DNA of 64,000 bases, from NCBI GenBank assembly GCA_964035015.1, contig OZ036016.1:3219552-3283551 (forward strand). The letters are read 5' to 3'. Numbering within the stretch: the first letter of the stretch is position 1; each line of letters begins with the position of its first letter. Shown piece by piece: positions 22,267-33,882 of the stretch. The translations under genes were made by a program, and so were the position numbers. The DNA is from Corallium rubrum (taxonomy: Eukaryota; Cnidaria; Anthozoa; Scleralcyonacea; Coralliidae). The notes beneath the pieces are model-generated. The model was not told the DNA's origin. It saw only the letters and a program-made list of their open reading frames with translations, and made no database searches.

Positions 22267-23195
22267 CAACCTCGTCCCCAGGGCCATTTGTGGGGGCTGG
22301 GCCAAGATGGCGGCCAAGAACAAATGGCCCTGGCACAGGCTGAGCTATCACCACATTTGATTGGTCGAGATAACTTTGGATGTTTTAGGTATTCTGATTG
22401 GTGGAAACAAGGCGGGCGGCAGGCTAACTCGCGGGCATTTGTTTTTTGGGCTCAAATTATATTCAGAATTGCCGGCTGTTAAAAAACAATTCCGAAATGA
22501 ATGAAAATGTGAGGAAAGCTGGCGAAACACCCGTGAAAACGTCGGAAGAATATGTAATGATGGGTCGTGTCGTCTCTGTGCCCTGGCTGCCATACAACGA
22601 AGTCCATGGGACGGCAATTCAGTGTGTTTTCTAAATCGGGCGAACGAAAGACTTGGTGAACAAAGTCAAAAAGTATTTTGGCTGCGAAAGGAAAGTACAC
22701 CACAGGGCAGAATCAGTTACATGTTTGGCCATTGAGAAGCAGGCTTTTTCAAACAAGAGTTCTCGACGAAATGAAGCCAAAATGTTTTTCAAAACGCTGA
22801 ATTGAATCCACCGAAAACTTACGAAAACAAGGCGGCCCGGCCAGACAACGGCAATCCAGTTTCTTGCGAATTTGGTACAACGGTGAAGCAAATGATAAAT
22901 AATAAGGATTTACAGATATTTCTTAAAAGTGTATTTATTTTAATAATTCGACAATGTATTTGGAAATGAATGTTTTGATTGTTTTCAGTTTGGCTCAGTC
23001 AAGCTGAACTAAATATTCAGAAAATAATTGAGCCTGACTAGGCGCGATAAACTTCGCGAAGCCTGGGCCGAGTCAAAAATGAGTCAAAATATGACTCATT
23101 TTTTGCAGCCTGTGCCAGGGCCATTTGTTCCCGCCATTTTGTTTTTGGCCGCCATCTTGGCCCATCCCCCACAAATGGCCCTGGGGACGAGGTTG
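22267..23195. mobile_element. MULE-type MITE, long copy (929 bp) with target duplication
   Basis: Terminal repeats of about 80 bp begin CAACCTCGTCCCCAGGGCCA and end in the inverse. CTCGTTGAC is repeated directly outside both ends (9 bp, 22258-22266 and 23196-23204), as expected for Mutator-like elements. The interior (22343-23100) is unique in this window and holds broken open frames (for example about 60 codons from 22639), possibly captured sequence. A short copy lies at 53440-53827. Confidence 0.85.
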
Positions 23196-23985
23196 CTCGT
23201 TGACATGTTAACGTCAAACTTTAGCCTAGTTTCTAGGCCTTCCTCGGTTGACACGTTTCGGAAGTGATCCGAACGGACCCGCTGCCCCAGTCTTCCGAAG
23301 AACCCAAACCGATTACGCGGCCATGCTCATGGCGGAAACGAAAGGCATAGAAACTAGGCTAGTCAAACTTCTAACCGCAAACGTCTAACCGCGGTTGCAG
23401 TTTGCTGTTATAAAAAAGAACGTCAATCTAAAACTGTGTATTAACCGAGAATTTGAGAACCTCAGAGAGGGTCCAACCGTAATAGGTTTATTGGGAGGCG
23501 GAATAACGATTATTTTGATAACGGGAAACGAGATACAAGGGAAAAAATGGACAAGATTCGGGATTTCAAAAGGAAACGAGATCTATAGCTAGAAATATTT
23601 GCTGTCGTGATGCGGGATTTCTAAACGAAGACGTTGCCGTTCGGGATTGGATCAGCTAACCATGCAAACTTGTCGGGATGGCCTTAATTTATGGGCGTTT
23701 ATTACCACATTTCACAACAACGCCTTTGTAACTGATCCCATTATGTTTTCCTCATGAATTATTAATGAGTTTGAGAAATATTACATCTCAAACTCAGAAG
23801 GAAAACATAATGAAGGCAGTTACCTATAGACGTTGGTAAATATGGTAATAAACTCCCATAAATTAAGACCGAACTTTTACCTCAAATATTTCTTTTTAAA
23901 TGCTGATTCGTTTGAGAAGTTATCGCCTCGTTTTTCAACACACGTTATCAAATCAGATAATAAACGGCTTACCGACCGGAAATTT
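23196..23985. other. Non-coding; relic repeats
   Basis: A 150-bp inverted pair 'tagcctagtttctaggcctt'/'gcatagaaactaggcta' (23222-23361) and 'cctcatgaattattaatgag' (23751) are the only structures seen. Confidence 0.5.
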
Positions 23986-24012
23986 ACACGGTTGATCAGA
24001 GAAGTTGCATCT

Positions 24013-24125
24013 AATTTTCCCGTGCATGTTGATGAGGGAAAATATATGCAAGCGGGAAATTTAGAAGAAGACAAAGGATTTCTTTGTCTTCTAATTTTCC
24101 CTCATCAACATGCACGGGAAAATTA
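24013..24125. repeat. Palindrome (foldback)
   Basis: 'attttcccgtgcatgttgat' at 24013 is mirrored at 24103-24124, and 'agaagacaaagga' by 'tttctttgtcttct' in the centre. Confidence 0.75.
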
Positions 24126-24900
24126 GAAGACAAAGGATAAATTTCCCTCTTGTATGAGCGATGAGGGAAATACGAGGTTTACATTCCCTTGGAGAACAAA
24201 AGAATCCGAGACGATCATGGTATTATAATAATAATAACCTTATTTATGAAAGAGGCTTATACACAACTTATACATAGCAACTAAAAAGCTAACAAATCTA
24301 TATAGGCCTCCTACCGATAACTACCAATATACAATATGGAATAGCTCACATAAAAACAACTCACAATAGTGTTGTGAAGTGTTCAGACTGCAATTATAAT
24401 TTCATCTAACATGACGAAAATATCTTTGTTCTTCGAATCCCAACGGATTGGTTAAGTTGCGCACCATAAACTATTTCATATCTTGGTTTTAAAAAATTCC
24501 TTTTATTCATTCATACTATTTTTCAACTCTCTCCCCCTCTCTCTGAACACATTTCAAACTCATTAATAATTCATGTCTGGAAAACACAAAGGAAATTTTA
24601 TAAGATATGGTGGGTAGTGAGACCTTCACTGGCGTTGAGTGAGGACTAATTTGGAGCATAATACTTTGTGTTCTACCACGGCGGCGACAACACACTGTTA
24701 TTTGTGGTATGTTACATAAATTTGCCAGTTCCTTTCGCTCATTTTTAAGCCTAATACTTTACGTTTGACCACAGCAGTCGAGTTTCACGTGAAGTGTCTA
24801 GTTTCAGTCAATAGGTTGTAAAATATGCCTGCGGTTTGATGTATGTTTTGGGAGAAGAATGAAGCGTGGAAGGATTAATGTAGGTATGTGCTTTGGATAA
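24126..24900. other. Non-coding; probable LINE 3' end
   Basis: 'ataataataaccttatttatg' at 24227 looks like a minus-strand LINE tail (compare 33115). 24540-24610 holds the recurrent 'aactcattaataattcatg' repeat. Confidence 0.45.
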
Positions 24901-24940
24901 CCCTCGACGCGTTTCGACCTTCCAGTCTTCTTCAGGAGGG
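24901..24940 (-). ncRNA. Hammerhead-like ribozyme motif with intact helix I
   Basis: Minus strand: CCCTC (helix I), CTGAAGA, one extra A, GACT/GGTC helix with GGAA loop, GAAAC, GCGTC with the cleavage triplet GTC, then GAGGG closing helix I with five perfect pairs. The extra A before helix II and the very short helix III (two pairs at most) mean activity, perhaps as a dimer, is uncertain. Confidence 0.55.
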
Positions 24941-25314
24941 ATTTTGAGTCGATGTTGAAATCAGTAATGTTAAGCCGAAATTACAGATATTAGAATGCGC
25001 GTGCAATACTGAAGTATAATAGACAAGTTATAAAAATAAAAATAAAGTCTTACTGAATGTCCTTGTAGTTTTGGTGTAGTCCGTAACCTACTGGCATTAA
25101 AAATCAGTATCGTGTCGGTGCTTTGGATATCGGAGGCAGAAATTACATAAATTAAGCAAAAAACTTTCACCTTGATTTTCTCTTCCAATACTGATTTGTT
25201 TGAGATGCTATATCAAACACTTGGAAGAGTGTCTCATTAAGACAACCCCTAGTTTGTTCAAAAACCTCGGCTTCATCTTGGTTGTCACTGACAAACGTCT
25301 CGGTGTTTGGTTAA

Positions 25315-25505
25315 CAAATAGAAAATCGCTTGCGTGTCTCTGTACTGTGATACAAACACGAATGACGTGATTTCAACCGGAAAAAATGCCTAGTGGAAAC
25401 ACGAGGCGAAGCCGAGTGTTTTCACACATTTTTTCCGGTTGAAATTGCGTCATTCGTGTTTGTATCACAGTACAGAGTCACAAAAGCGATTTTCTATTTG
25501 TTTTA
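25315..25505. mobile_element. Foldback element with arms of about 75 bp
   Basis: 'caaatagaaaatcgctt' mirrors 'agcgattttctatttg'. 'tactgtgatacaaacacgaa' mirrors 'ttcgtgtttgtatcacagta'. The loop carries 'aggcgaagccgagtg'. Confidence 0.82.
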
Positions 25506-25900
25506 TAAAATAACTAACCGTTTTACGAGGTAAAAAAACAAGGAGAAGCCACCAAAGTGACCGAGACGCAGCTGACGAATGATGGCGTAATCAAATAAAT
25601 ACGCCAGTGATTACGTGAGATTTAACCAAACAGAGCATGCGTTGTACAATATAAAATGAAAATGACGTCAAACGTGTCTCTGTACTCTGAGTGAAAATGG
25701 CTCTCGTCCAATCAGAGCGTGCGTAGCATACCTGTTATTTTATAAATACCTGATAAAACACGCCTCCTCGCGTGTATGATATTACCCGGAACATTTTATG
25801 CATTACAGTACAGTTGGAAACTAATTACGTCATGGTTATTTCCGGTTCTGAAGTACGCTTCCTGAGCTGAGAGAAGACATATTTCGATGACAGTGTAATA
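25506..25900. other. Non-coding stretch
   Basis: A 'gtctctgtactctgagt' fragment echoes the preceding foldback. Nothing else was seen. Confidence 0.4.
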
Positions 25901-26065
25901 AAAGTAGCGTGCTGCGTAGGCAGTGTAGAAACAACAATCGAAATATAGTGAGGTTAGAATAACTATTAGATATACTGCCAAAACAGAGAACGTAGGAGTC
26001 TAACGTTTCGAGCGAAGGCCCTTCGTCAGAGAGTCACGTCTCTCCCTATAATTTCGATTGTTATT
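25901..26065. mobile_element. Hammerhead-like repeat, half copy
   Basis: It shares 'agtagcgtgctgcgtaggca', 'gagaacgtaggagtctaacg' and the GAAGGCCCTTCGTCAGAGAG (inverse of the CTGACGA core) with 15790-15916. Only one arm is present. Confidence 0.75.
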
Positions 26066-27079
26066 TCGATGACACATCGAAATTGCTGTTTTTCTCGTTG
26101 ATATTTTTTGGCTTCGTTTTAAACTCGGAGAGCTTTTTCGAAACTGAAATCTAGTTTCTTCAATATCGAGAGACTTAACTCCTCATCTTATGTGTTGGAA
26201 TAATTACTGTGGGCTAGCGAACTGGGGAGAATAATGATATTAGATGCTGACGAAAATGATGGTGTTCCAATTCTTTCCAAAAGAACAAAAAAGTCCGTTT
26301 ACGGCTCCGATAAAAGAAGTTTCTTCCAGCGAACCCGACCGGTAGACTCGACCGGTAAATAAAAATCCCAAGATTTTCTGACGCGCAGCTCTGATTCTTG
26401 CCAAGTCAACAATTTTGTATAAAGCAAACTGAAAATTCAAAACATGATTGGAGAATTAATTCGATAATCTATACCAAACGTATTAGGTGCCATGCTTTGG
26501 CGTAATATTGAAAAAATAATACCATGCATTCGTGGTTTTCAGATTATCTTAACGGAGTTAACGCCCCTCAACATGCAGGAAATAGCGTTTCGGAGACGTT
26601 ACTTGGAAATGAAAACTTTCCTACATTAGACTCGTTGCTAACTCGTCACGCATTGATTACCGAGCGTGTTTTGGTGATAACGATGTTAGCCAATAAGAAT
26701 TCGATCTTTTAGATCCTACACTGAGAAACAGAGTCTTCCTTTCTTATCTTTCTTTCCTTCTTTTGCCAGAGAATTTTGTTTTATTCCGGTTTCGCCCCTC
26801 CCTTCCAAAATCCCCAAACATCTTATTATGCGTGTTAGTTCCGAGCAAAAACGCTGAGCGACGCACGTCAAGGAAAATCTGGACAATACACGGCTGTCAT
26901 CACTCACTATTATTTGTATTCCTGTTTTTTTGTACCTTGGTAACATAATCTGCCCACGTAGGTAAATATTTAGATCAATTTCCGCTACATAATGCTATAA
27001 CATCGGAGGTACCCGCCGGTGTGAGAACAGTTAGTGCTTCGCTCACGTATCCACCAGGAAGAGACCGGAGAAAGGAAAG
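26066..27079. other. Upstream region of the PTB gene
   Basis: No repeat structure was recognised. Short open frames on both strands have no domain signature. It probably holds the promoter and 5' UTR of the gene starting at 27080. Confidence 0.4.
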
Positions 27080-28078
27080 ATGCATCGCCCAAAACACCAA
27101 CCGTTACCCGAGTCTGTGGCAGACGAAAAGGACAAGGTTATTGCCGGGGTGAGCTACACTGTGCGCTACGTTGGAGAAGCCGATATTTTGAAGAGCGAAG
27201 GCAAAGGGAAAGGTTGCACCGATGAAGCGATCGTCGAGATCTACCAAAGGTACAGTAACAAGACGAAATTTAAGAGTTTAGCCAGACGCGAGTTGTTCGT
27301 TAGCGCCAACTGTGTCTCACTGATCGAGCCGTCCGTGGGAGCCATACTCTTTCGATATCAAACCGTCAAGATTACGTTCTGTAACACGAGCGCCGAACAT
27401 CCGAATGCATTTGTTCTTGTTGTCAAGGATTCGCCTTCTTCGCCGTTCAAAGCGCACGTAGTCCACTGCGAAAGTGCGGCCAAGGCCAACGAGATCTTCA
27501 CGATGGTGTCCCAAGCTCTCAAAGTCCGCTCGGCTTTATACCACGCGAAACAACTGGACAAAGCGGGCTGGGCGAACGGCTGGAGGAAGGCTCGTCCCGA
27601 AGAGGCCAGAGACGAAGAACCAACGACGGAGATTCGTGAGAATGGCCACTCTGCTACGGACGGCAGCGCCGACGCAAACAACAACACCTTTGGGAAAATA
27701 GCGTGCGCGAGCTCCGCATCTCAGTCCAACAGCTGGAACGAATTGGAAAGAGCGAGCGATGTACAGAACGGAGTGCGCTACGCCAACGGCGGGTCGAACG
27801 GAAGCCAGTACGCGGCCGAGTTTTCCTTGGCGAGAGTGCTACTGAGTAGAAGCCCGAGTCGTGAGAGAAGCCACAGTATGCCGTACAACAATCAAAACCC
27901 TTGGGCAGAAAACACGCAGAATGGGGATTGCATTAAGAATGCGCAAATGGACTTATCCAGAGGGCTTCTTCATAATGCGCCGAATGGAACATCCGACGAC
28001 GACGATAATGATGACTTTTCGATGCTCGCCCGAGAAAGAAGATCCTTGTCGATGTCACTAGTCCGCCCTGTAAGCTGA
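27080..28078 (+). CDS. PTB/PID-domain protein, FAM43-like
   Basis: A single-exon frame of 332 aa. Residues about 22-155 form a phosphotyrosine-binding fold: VSYTVRYVGEADIL, the GKGCTDEAIVEIY segment that is characteristic of FAM43-type PTB domains, LFVSANCVSLIE, VKITFCNTS, then VVHCESAAKANEIFTMVSQA as the closing helix. The C-terminal half is low complexity, with serine/arginine sites (SPSRERSHS) and an acidic DDDDND run. PTB adaptors bind NPxY-type tails or phospholipids; the partner here cannot be read from sequence. Base composition is clearly richer in GC and CG than the flanks, supporting real coding. The absence of introns matches vertebrate FAM43 genes. An LDLRAP1/NUMB-type relative is the alternative. 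A possible poly(A) signal AATAAA is at 28578. Confidence 0.83.
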   Translation: MHRPKHQPLPESVADEKDKVIAGVSYTVRYVGEADILKSEGKGKGCTDEAIVEIYQRYSNKTKFKSLARRELFVSANCVSLIEPSVGAILFRYQTVKITFCNTSAEHPNAFVLVVKDSPSSPFKAHVVHCESAAKANEIFTMVSQALKVRSALYHAKQLDKAGWANGWRKARPEEARDEEPTTEIRENGHSATDGSADANNNTFGKIACASSASQSNSWNELERASDVQNGVRYANGGSNGSQYAAEFSLARVLLSRSPSRERSHSMPYNNQNPWAENTQNGDCIKNAQMDLSRGLLHNAPNGTSDDDDNDDFSMLARERRSLSMSLVRPVS

Positions 28079-28577
28079 GGCAATCCTTGGACGTACTTTT
28101 TGTTGTTTACAAAAAATAAGGGGTGTGTTTGACGTGCGCGAGGCGGATTGCGAACCGGACACGTTTGGCGATAATATAGTGTTCGAATAAGGTACATATT
28201 ATGAATAATATTTTGCAATTCTAAAGCAATACATGTGAAAGGACAATAAGATGTTATCGAGTTTGCTATGCAAGCATGCCGAAACTTGTTTACAGTTTAA
28301 AAAACCCAAAGGTCGCAGCTAATCGACTGTTGTGTCTATTTTTAAAAGTGAAATTCGGGGTCGCGACAGTACGCGAGTCATATTGTTATAATAATCTGTC
28401 TCAGATGTCGTGTGGCGACCGAGAGATATCGTGAATATTGATTATAAAGGTATACTGTACATTTTTGCGCGTGATTTATATTTGCGCTTTTGTATATTTG
28501 CGCTTTTGTATGGTTGCGCAAATATTGTTGGCTCGCAAACATTGTTGTATCGGTGGCTGACGAAGATTTGGGCAAAA

Positions 28578-28583
28578 AATAAA
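28578..28583 (+). terminator. Possible poly(A) signal of the PTB gene
   Basis: AATAAA, 500 nt after the stop codon. It is the first clear one seen downstream. Confidence 0.4.
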
Positions 28584-29930
28584 AGCGCTGTACAGGGCGA
28601 GGGGCAAATCACTCCTGAAAAAGTGTTACGTGATCAAAAAATCATGTGATTTTTTTCATGGTTTCTTTATTTTTCTCGTGATGTTTTGATTTTTTTTTCA
28701 TGATTTTTTTGTGATTTTTCTGTACGTGATTTATATCAGTGATTTACCCCTCGGTACAAGGTTCGAGCAGCGGGCATATCGTGTATTAAATCTATAGCAG
28801 ATGTCATGGTGCTGAGCTATGGAGATATCATGAATGTCATGAAAAATAGCTTTTTAATTTGTGTATTTGCACGCGAGCAGTAATTGTACTTCGCGTTAGG
28901 TCGTCAGCGAAATCGTTTCGTGACGAGAACTCAGTGTCGTAAACTCCGTGCTTCAAACGAAGTACATAAGTCCTAATCCATGTCGAGTAAATCCATAGTA
29001 TTCTGACTCCCATAAATGCCGGAGTATTGTACTGGCACTGGCACTATATTAAACGGCAGTTCACTCATGCCCGACGATTTCACTTTGGCTAACGCCAACC
29101 GATTTTACTAGTTTTACTCTAGCCACAATTTCTCGTAGTGAAAGCGTTGTGACCTGTTTCAGTTCACTGCGTGGGGAAGGCGCATTCCAGCATTTCAAAA
29201 GTAGAGTGCTTTGTTTTTTTAAAGTATTTTAAAAGTGTTTTAAAAGTACACTGTGTGTTAAACCCTTTCACTCGGTTTATACCACTGCCATGGACGAGTA
29301 AAATCGGCGTTAGCCAGAGTAAAATCGGACCGTATATTTATTCGCTGATATGAGGAACGACGAAATGACAGAATGTTGAAATTTTCAATGATACCTTTAT
29401 AAATTATATCTCTGTTTCATACTTCGCACACTCCTTAGATTTTGTTAACACGAACTCTGAATTCGATTTCTCTCGGTCAAAAGTTCGGCGATTGTTCACG
29501 GTATGAAACAACTCAAACAAGCCTTTCTTGACATTCGGATAAAAAAATAATATCGTGGACAATAAAATAATTAAAGAATAGGCGTTCTCGGACCAAAATG
29601 ATTTTTATTGCGATATTCAGTCTACAAATTGCTAACTATAGTCGAAGATCACTCGGATCAGCGCAAAGTGAAACGATACACTAACCAGTGACTCAGTCAG
29701 AAATTTGAATTTTGTTCTGCACTAAATAAGAAGCTTTTTGAGCCTGGTGCTTATAAGAACATATTAAAATTATTTTGTAGTAATTCACTACCAATTATTC
29801 CAAAAATACCATTTTTCAAATAGTATTTTTCTTAACTACATTCATTTTGACGTCACTGCTATTTTATTGTTCAAATAAAGAAATGAAACTAGTTTCGGAC
29901 TTTGCTAAACCTACACTGACACAGGCCATG
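28584..29930. other. Non-coding stretch
   Basis: 'gtgattttt'-rich imperfect repeats lie near 28640-28740. 'aaccctttcactcggt ... gttagccagagtaaaatcgg' (29265-29330) is related to the piggyBac-like MITEs at 50040. No gene was seen. Confidence 0.45.
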
Positions 29931-30060
29931 TCCACACGTATGCGTTTTCATAGCGTTTTTATATTGTTCTGGGTACTCAGGGAAGCAGAAAACAATGGTC
30001 TCATTACCTGAAACATTGTGATCAAAACGCTAGTAGAACGTATACGTGTGGATAGGGTCA
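29931..30060. mobile_element. Short MITE
   Basis: 'tccacacgtatgcgtttt' (left) is mirrored by 'cgtatacgtgtgga' (right) around 130 bp, with 'catagcg'/'cgctag' inside. Confidence 0.65.
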
Positions 30061-31200
30061 CAGTTAATTAAAAAGATTTTGTAAACAAAAAACTCCTTTA
30101 AAATAACAGGCACCCTGATTGATTTTATATTTCATATCCAGCTGGTTTTGGTAAAATGTACGGTGTTTGCTGTGTTGTTTTTCTGTTCATGTGTTTAAAC
30201 TTCAACTGAATTTTTGAAATGAGACGATTGCGCAACGTATGGAAACAGACATTTGATATGGAAATGTTTTGCAAAATATTTAGACGCTCTCTATATTGTA
30301 AATAGTCAAAATTCAACATTATAATTAAGTCGTCCTTCAGTAGATAAGGAAGGACTTACTCAAATTAAGCCGAATAGCTACTGTCCGTTAAATTTTTTTA
30401 ATTTCTTCCTTATTCAACCATAGTTAATAGAAAATAAACAAGGTTTGGAAACCCGGCGAACTTTAAGGCGGTTAACAACCGAACTACGATTCATGTTGAA
30501 AGGTACCTGAAGGTGCACAAATCCTTTGTTTTAGCTTTATCAATATTTACACAGTACGGTTCAGTGGTTGAACCACAGTTGAACCCAAATGTTGCTTTTG
30601 GAAGGGAATACTGATGTTTGTAAACTTTCCTACCGAGTGCATGTGGTAAATCGCTGATTTTCCAATTAGCGCCGATACAATCTCAAAGGTTTCTGGCCAT
30701 GCTATTGTGGTGGTTTCTCCGCTTGTGAAGCTTTTAATATGCAATGCTTCATTATACAGAAAATACAATATGTTCAGTAACCGTGAAAGTGCACAAATTT
30801 CTATAAACCTAAACAAAAACATAAACATAAAACAGTGACTTTTCTCGAGCTTCCAAACCATGTTTAGTTTCTATATTACCTAAGAATAAAGCAAAGTATC
30901 TGCTGTTATAAAAAATATATTTCTTCCTCATTCAACATTCTGTCATTTCGCCGTTCCGTCATCGGATCCCGTCACGCCATACAGCCGTCTAAATCTCGAG
31001 TACCGTGACGCATTTATCGGAAGATGCCTCATGCCAGAAATGAAAGGGCAATTTCCTATTATTCGGTGTTTATCTTTCGCGCACTTCGTCAGCCACTGAG
31101 CATCGTTGACGTGAATAGAGCAGATGTTCTTACAGGAAGAAGAGATTTAAGCATACAAGAATGTATTACTTGTCGTTAGTGATTGTAAAAACATTATTAA
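30061..31200. other. Non-coding stretch
   Basis: No conserved coding sense. An open frame of about 100 codons at 30547-30861 (-) has no recognised domain. Confidence 0.4.
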
Positions 31201-31335
31201 TACGATTAGGTTCTATTATTTACAAAGCTTTCATAATAAAAGGATATATATATATATATTAGGTTCTATTTACAAAGCTTTCATAATATAAGGATATATA
31301 TATATTAGGTTCTATATATATATATATATATATTA
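31201..31335. repeat. Tandem duplicate with (TA)n spacers
   Basis: 'attaggttctatt(att)tac' and 'aaagctttcataat' occur twice, with TA runs between and after. Confidence 0.85.
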
Positions 31336-31396
31336 GAAGAATACCTTCATGCTGATCGACTTGAACAGAGTGTTATATGTAGAATGCGCATGTTCT

Positions 31397-31703
31397 CAAG
31401 GAGCCGAAATTCAATACAAGATAAAACATGTGAGCGTATGATAAATATCGGTGTTTCACTTTCAAAATATGGGGGCAAAATTTGGATTCAGTTTCACGTT
31501 TTTTTGTGATTTTGTGATCGAGTTCGATAAGCTTGACGGGGGACACTTTTGACTTGAATCAAATCTGTGTCTTTTTAGCGATTGTCATGTGACATCTTTT
31601 TAACACGTTTTCAATATACGTATACGTTATTGCTCTTGGGTCGAGTTTTGTTATTGCTAAGCTCGACAGTTCGCGCACGAGGAGTGTTTCATCAGGACAT
31701 CCA
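31397..31703. repeat. 0.3-kb direct duplicate, copy 1
   Basis: Near-identical to 33584-33882, from 'caaggagccgaaattc' to 'gtgtttcatcaggacatcc'. Copy 1 has 'aatcaaatctgtgtctt' where copy 2 is shorter. Confidence 0.9.
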
Positions 31704-31899
31704 CACCGAGACGTTTGTTGAAAACCGAGGTTTTTGAATAAACTTCGAGGTGTTTGGATGTCCTCATAAAACACTCTTCCGGGTATGTGATATATAGCAT
31801 CTCAAATCAATATATGAAGAGAAAATCGAGGTAAATGTTTGCTTCATTTATGTAATATTTCTTTCTCCGAGAACGGTGTATAATTTTTTTTCGAGCTTA

Positions 31900-32605
31900 A
31901 TACATATTAAGTTCGACAAAGTTCGACGTGGTTTCAAACGTCGAGCCTAACATGTCCAACTTAATTGCTAGCGGCGAGCATTCGTTGGATTTGGTGGCCA
32001 CCTACGCAAATGTGCAGTGCTTAACGTGAATTATGTGCCATGAATCGCACGGTTGTCGTTTTTCTTGTCTATATCTCATTATTTTCTTGTCGGAAAATGG
32101 TGACGGTAAATCAGAAGAGAGCGAGAAAAGAGAACAGAACAATTGTGAGTAGATGATTGACTTGAATCTGCCGTACACTAGCTTGTTGTCAGTTGAATGC
32201 GGAACGTATCTCTGTGCGCCGTCCGATTGACTTCTTCATCTTCTTCAAACTTCAAACTCAGCGCATCAGTTACAGGTATATTTACTCGAAAAGACCGTCG
32301 TGCGTATGAAGTTTCATGTTTTCAGCTCGCATTACAGTTAGAAAAACTAGACAAACACGTTTTTTCGTGAATTGCATTAAGTTCGGGCCTGTTCGGCACA
32401 TGATAAGTTCGACGTTTGAAACCACGTCGCGCTTTGTCGCGCTTTGGTCGTTCTACTCGACCGAACCGGTCGAACTTAACTTCGCGGTCGAACTTAATTA
32501 AAACAGTCGAACTTAATTGTTTCAAACGTCGAGCTTATCATGTGCTTAATTCAAACTATTAAGCTTGGCACGTGGCAAGCTCGACGTTTGAAACGGGCCT
32601 TACTC
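31900..32605. repeat. Decayed element with repeated inverted 'cgacgtttgaaac' units
   Basis: 'gttcgacgtggtttcaaacg' (31920), 'gttcgacgtttgaaacc' (32406), 'tttcaaacgtcgagctta' (32520) and 'ctcgacgtttgaaacgggcc' (32579) appear in both orientations. No transposase was seen. Confidence 0.6.
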
Positions 32606-32612
32606 GGAAACA

Positions 32613-32665
32613 ACCCCAAGCGGAACTCGAACCCACAACCTTCTAGAGTATACTATGAAGTGTAT
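32613..32665. repeat. tRNA-like B-box fragment
   Basis: 'gcggaactcgaacccacaac' followed by 'cttctag' matches the tRNA-like segment at 12869-12893. The following 'actatgaagtgtatatgcat' recurs at 33920, so this is a retro- or DNA-element fragment. Confidence 0.6.
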
Positions 32666-32869
32666 ATGCATGTTATCGAGGGAATATCTTGTTACCCCCC
32701 AAATCCCCAGAATATCTTTTGTTTACGCTCCCGCCTTGGTGACGAGTGACGAACGACTTTGATATAGTGCTTGGAACAAAGACTGAAATAACAAAGGACG
32801 CGATTTCGGGAAATACTGACCAGAGATCAGTAATCTTGGGGGGAAACCCGAATATCAAAGCAACTGGTA

Positions 32870-33050
32870 TATGCACTTGCTGAACACATTGTATTTTTGG
32901 TATAATGAAGCAATCGGTTATAAATAGCAGCGTTTGGGTTCAATCGCTCAACGGACAGTTCTTGATTATAAGTATTAATGAACGGAAAACAAAAGGTATG
33001 TGCGCGTTCTGTGCATTCTCAACATAAATGAAAGCTTGTCGTGCTTATTG
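32870..33050. mobile_element. Diverged relative of the TTAA MITE family
   Basis: 'tgaacacattgtat', 'gtataatga' and 'caatcgctcaac' occur in the order of 1410-1480, but the terminal repeats are lost. Confidence 0.55.
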
Positions 33051-33107
33051 GGGTTAAGCCGCGTTTCGAATAGCCCGACTCTGCTCGCTGTTCTGGAATG
33101 GAGTATA

Positions 33108-33581
33108 TAGATAATAATAATAATAATCTTTATTTCCATCACACCATTATTGGTACATAGGATACTAATACAGATGTTAATACAAAAAAAAAGTTATTCA
33201 CCTAATAAACTAATTACCTACAGTAGAGTCATTGAAAATCTTGGTTAAACTATATACATATTTGGCTGTACATTCTGATATGCATTCATCATGCATAGCC
33301 ATACAATAATGAAATAGATCGTTTTTACTCAACAATTTAAAGCTGCTATTAATATTTGATATCTCGTTTATGAAATTTTCTCGAAGATTTACTAATTTAT
33401 CATTATTACAATTTGAGAAATAATGATATTCGTCACCTACATCCTTTGACTTACAAATGGGACATAATCGTAAATTGTATGCGATATTTGTATATCGCCC
33501 AACTTCACTTGGAAACTTATGTGCGGATACCCTAAACCTTAATACAATATGAGCGGCCGAACAGTATGGGAATTTATACAT
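33108..33581 (-). pseudogene. LINE 3' remnant with CCHC-like zinc motif
   Basis: Minus-strand frame 33581-33210 reads FRVSAHKFPSEVGRY, then RLCPICKSKDVGDEYHYFSNC, the zinc-binding C-terminal end common in invertebrate LINE polyproteins. The 3' UTR ends in an (AAT)n tail at 33110-33127. It is truncated at its 5' side, exactly where the 0.3-kb duplicate begins (33584). Confidence 0.78.
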
Positions 33582-33583
33582 GT

Positions 33584-33882
33584 TGTCAAGGAGCCGAAAT
33601 TCAATACAAGATAAAACATGTGAGCGTATGATAAATATTGGTGTTTCACTTTCAAAATATGGGGGCGAAATTTGGATTCAGTTTCACGTTGTTTTTTGTG
33701 ATCTTGTGATCGAGTTCGATAAGCTTGACGGGGGACACTTTTGACTTGAATTTTAGCGATTGTCATGTGACATCTTTTTAACACGTTTTCAGTATACGTA
33801 TACGTTATTGTTCTTGGGTCGAGTATTGTTATTGCTAAGCTCGACAGTTCGCGCAGGAGGAGTGTTTCATCAGGACATCCAT
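33584..33882. repeat. 0.3-kb direct duplicate, copy 2
   Basis: See copy 1 at 31397-31703. The LINE tail abuts its left edge. Confidence 0.9.

Noticed and set aside
22446-22900. Gene between the MULE-type ends
   Set aside because: Three frames each stay open for only 35-60 codons with no consistent splice model; kept only as possible captured sequence.
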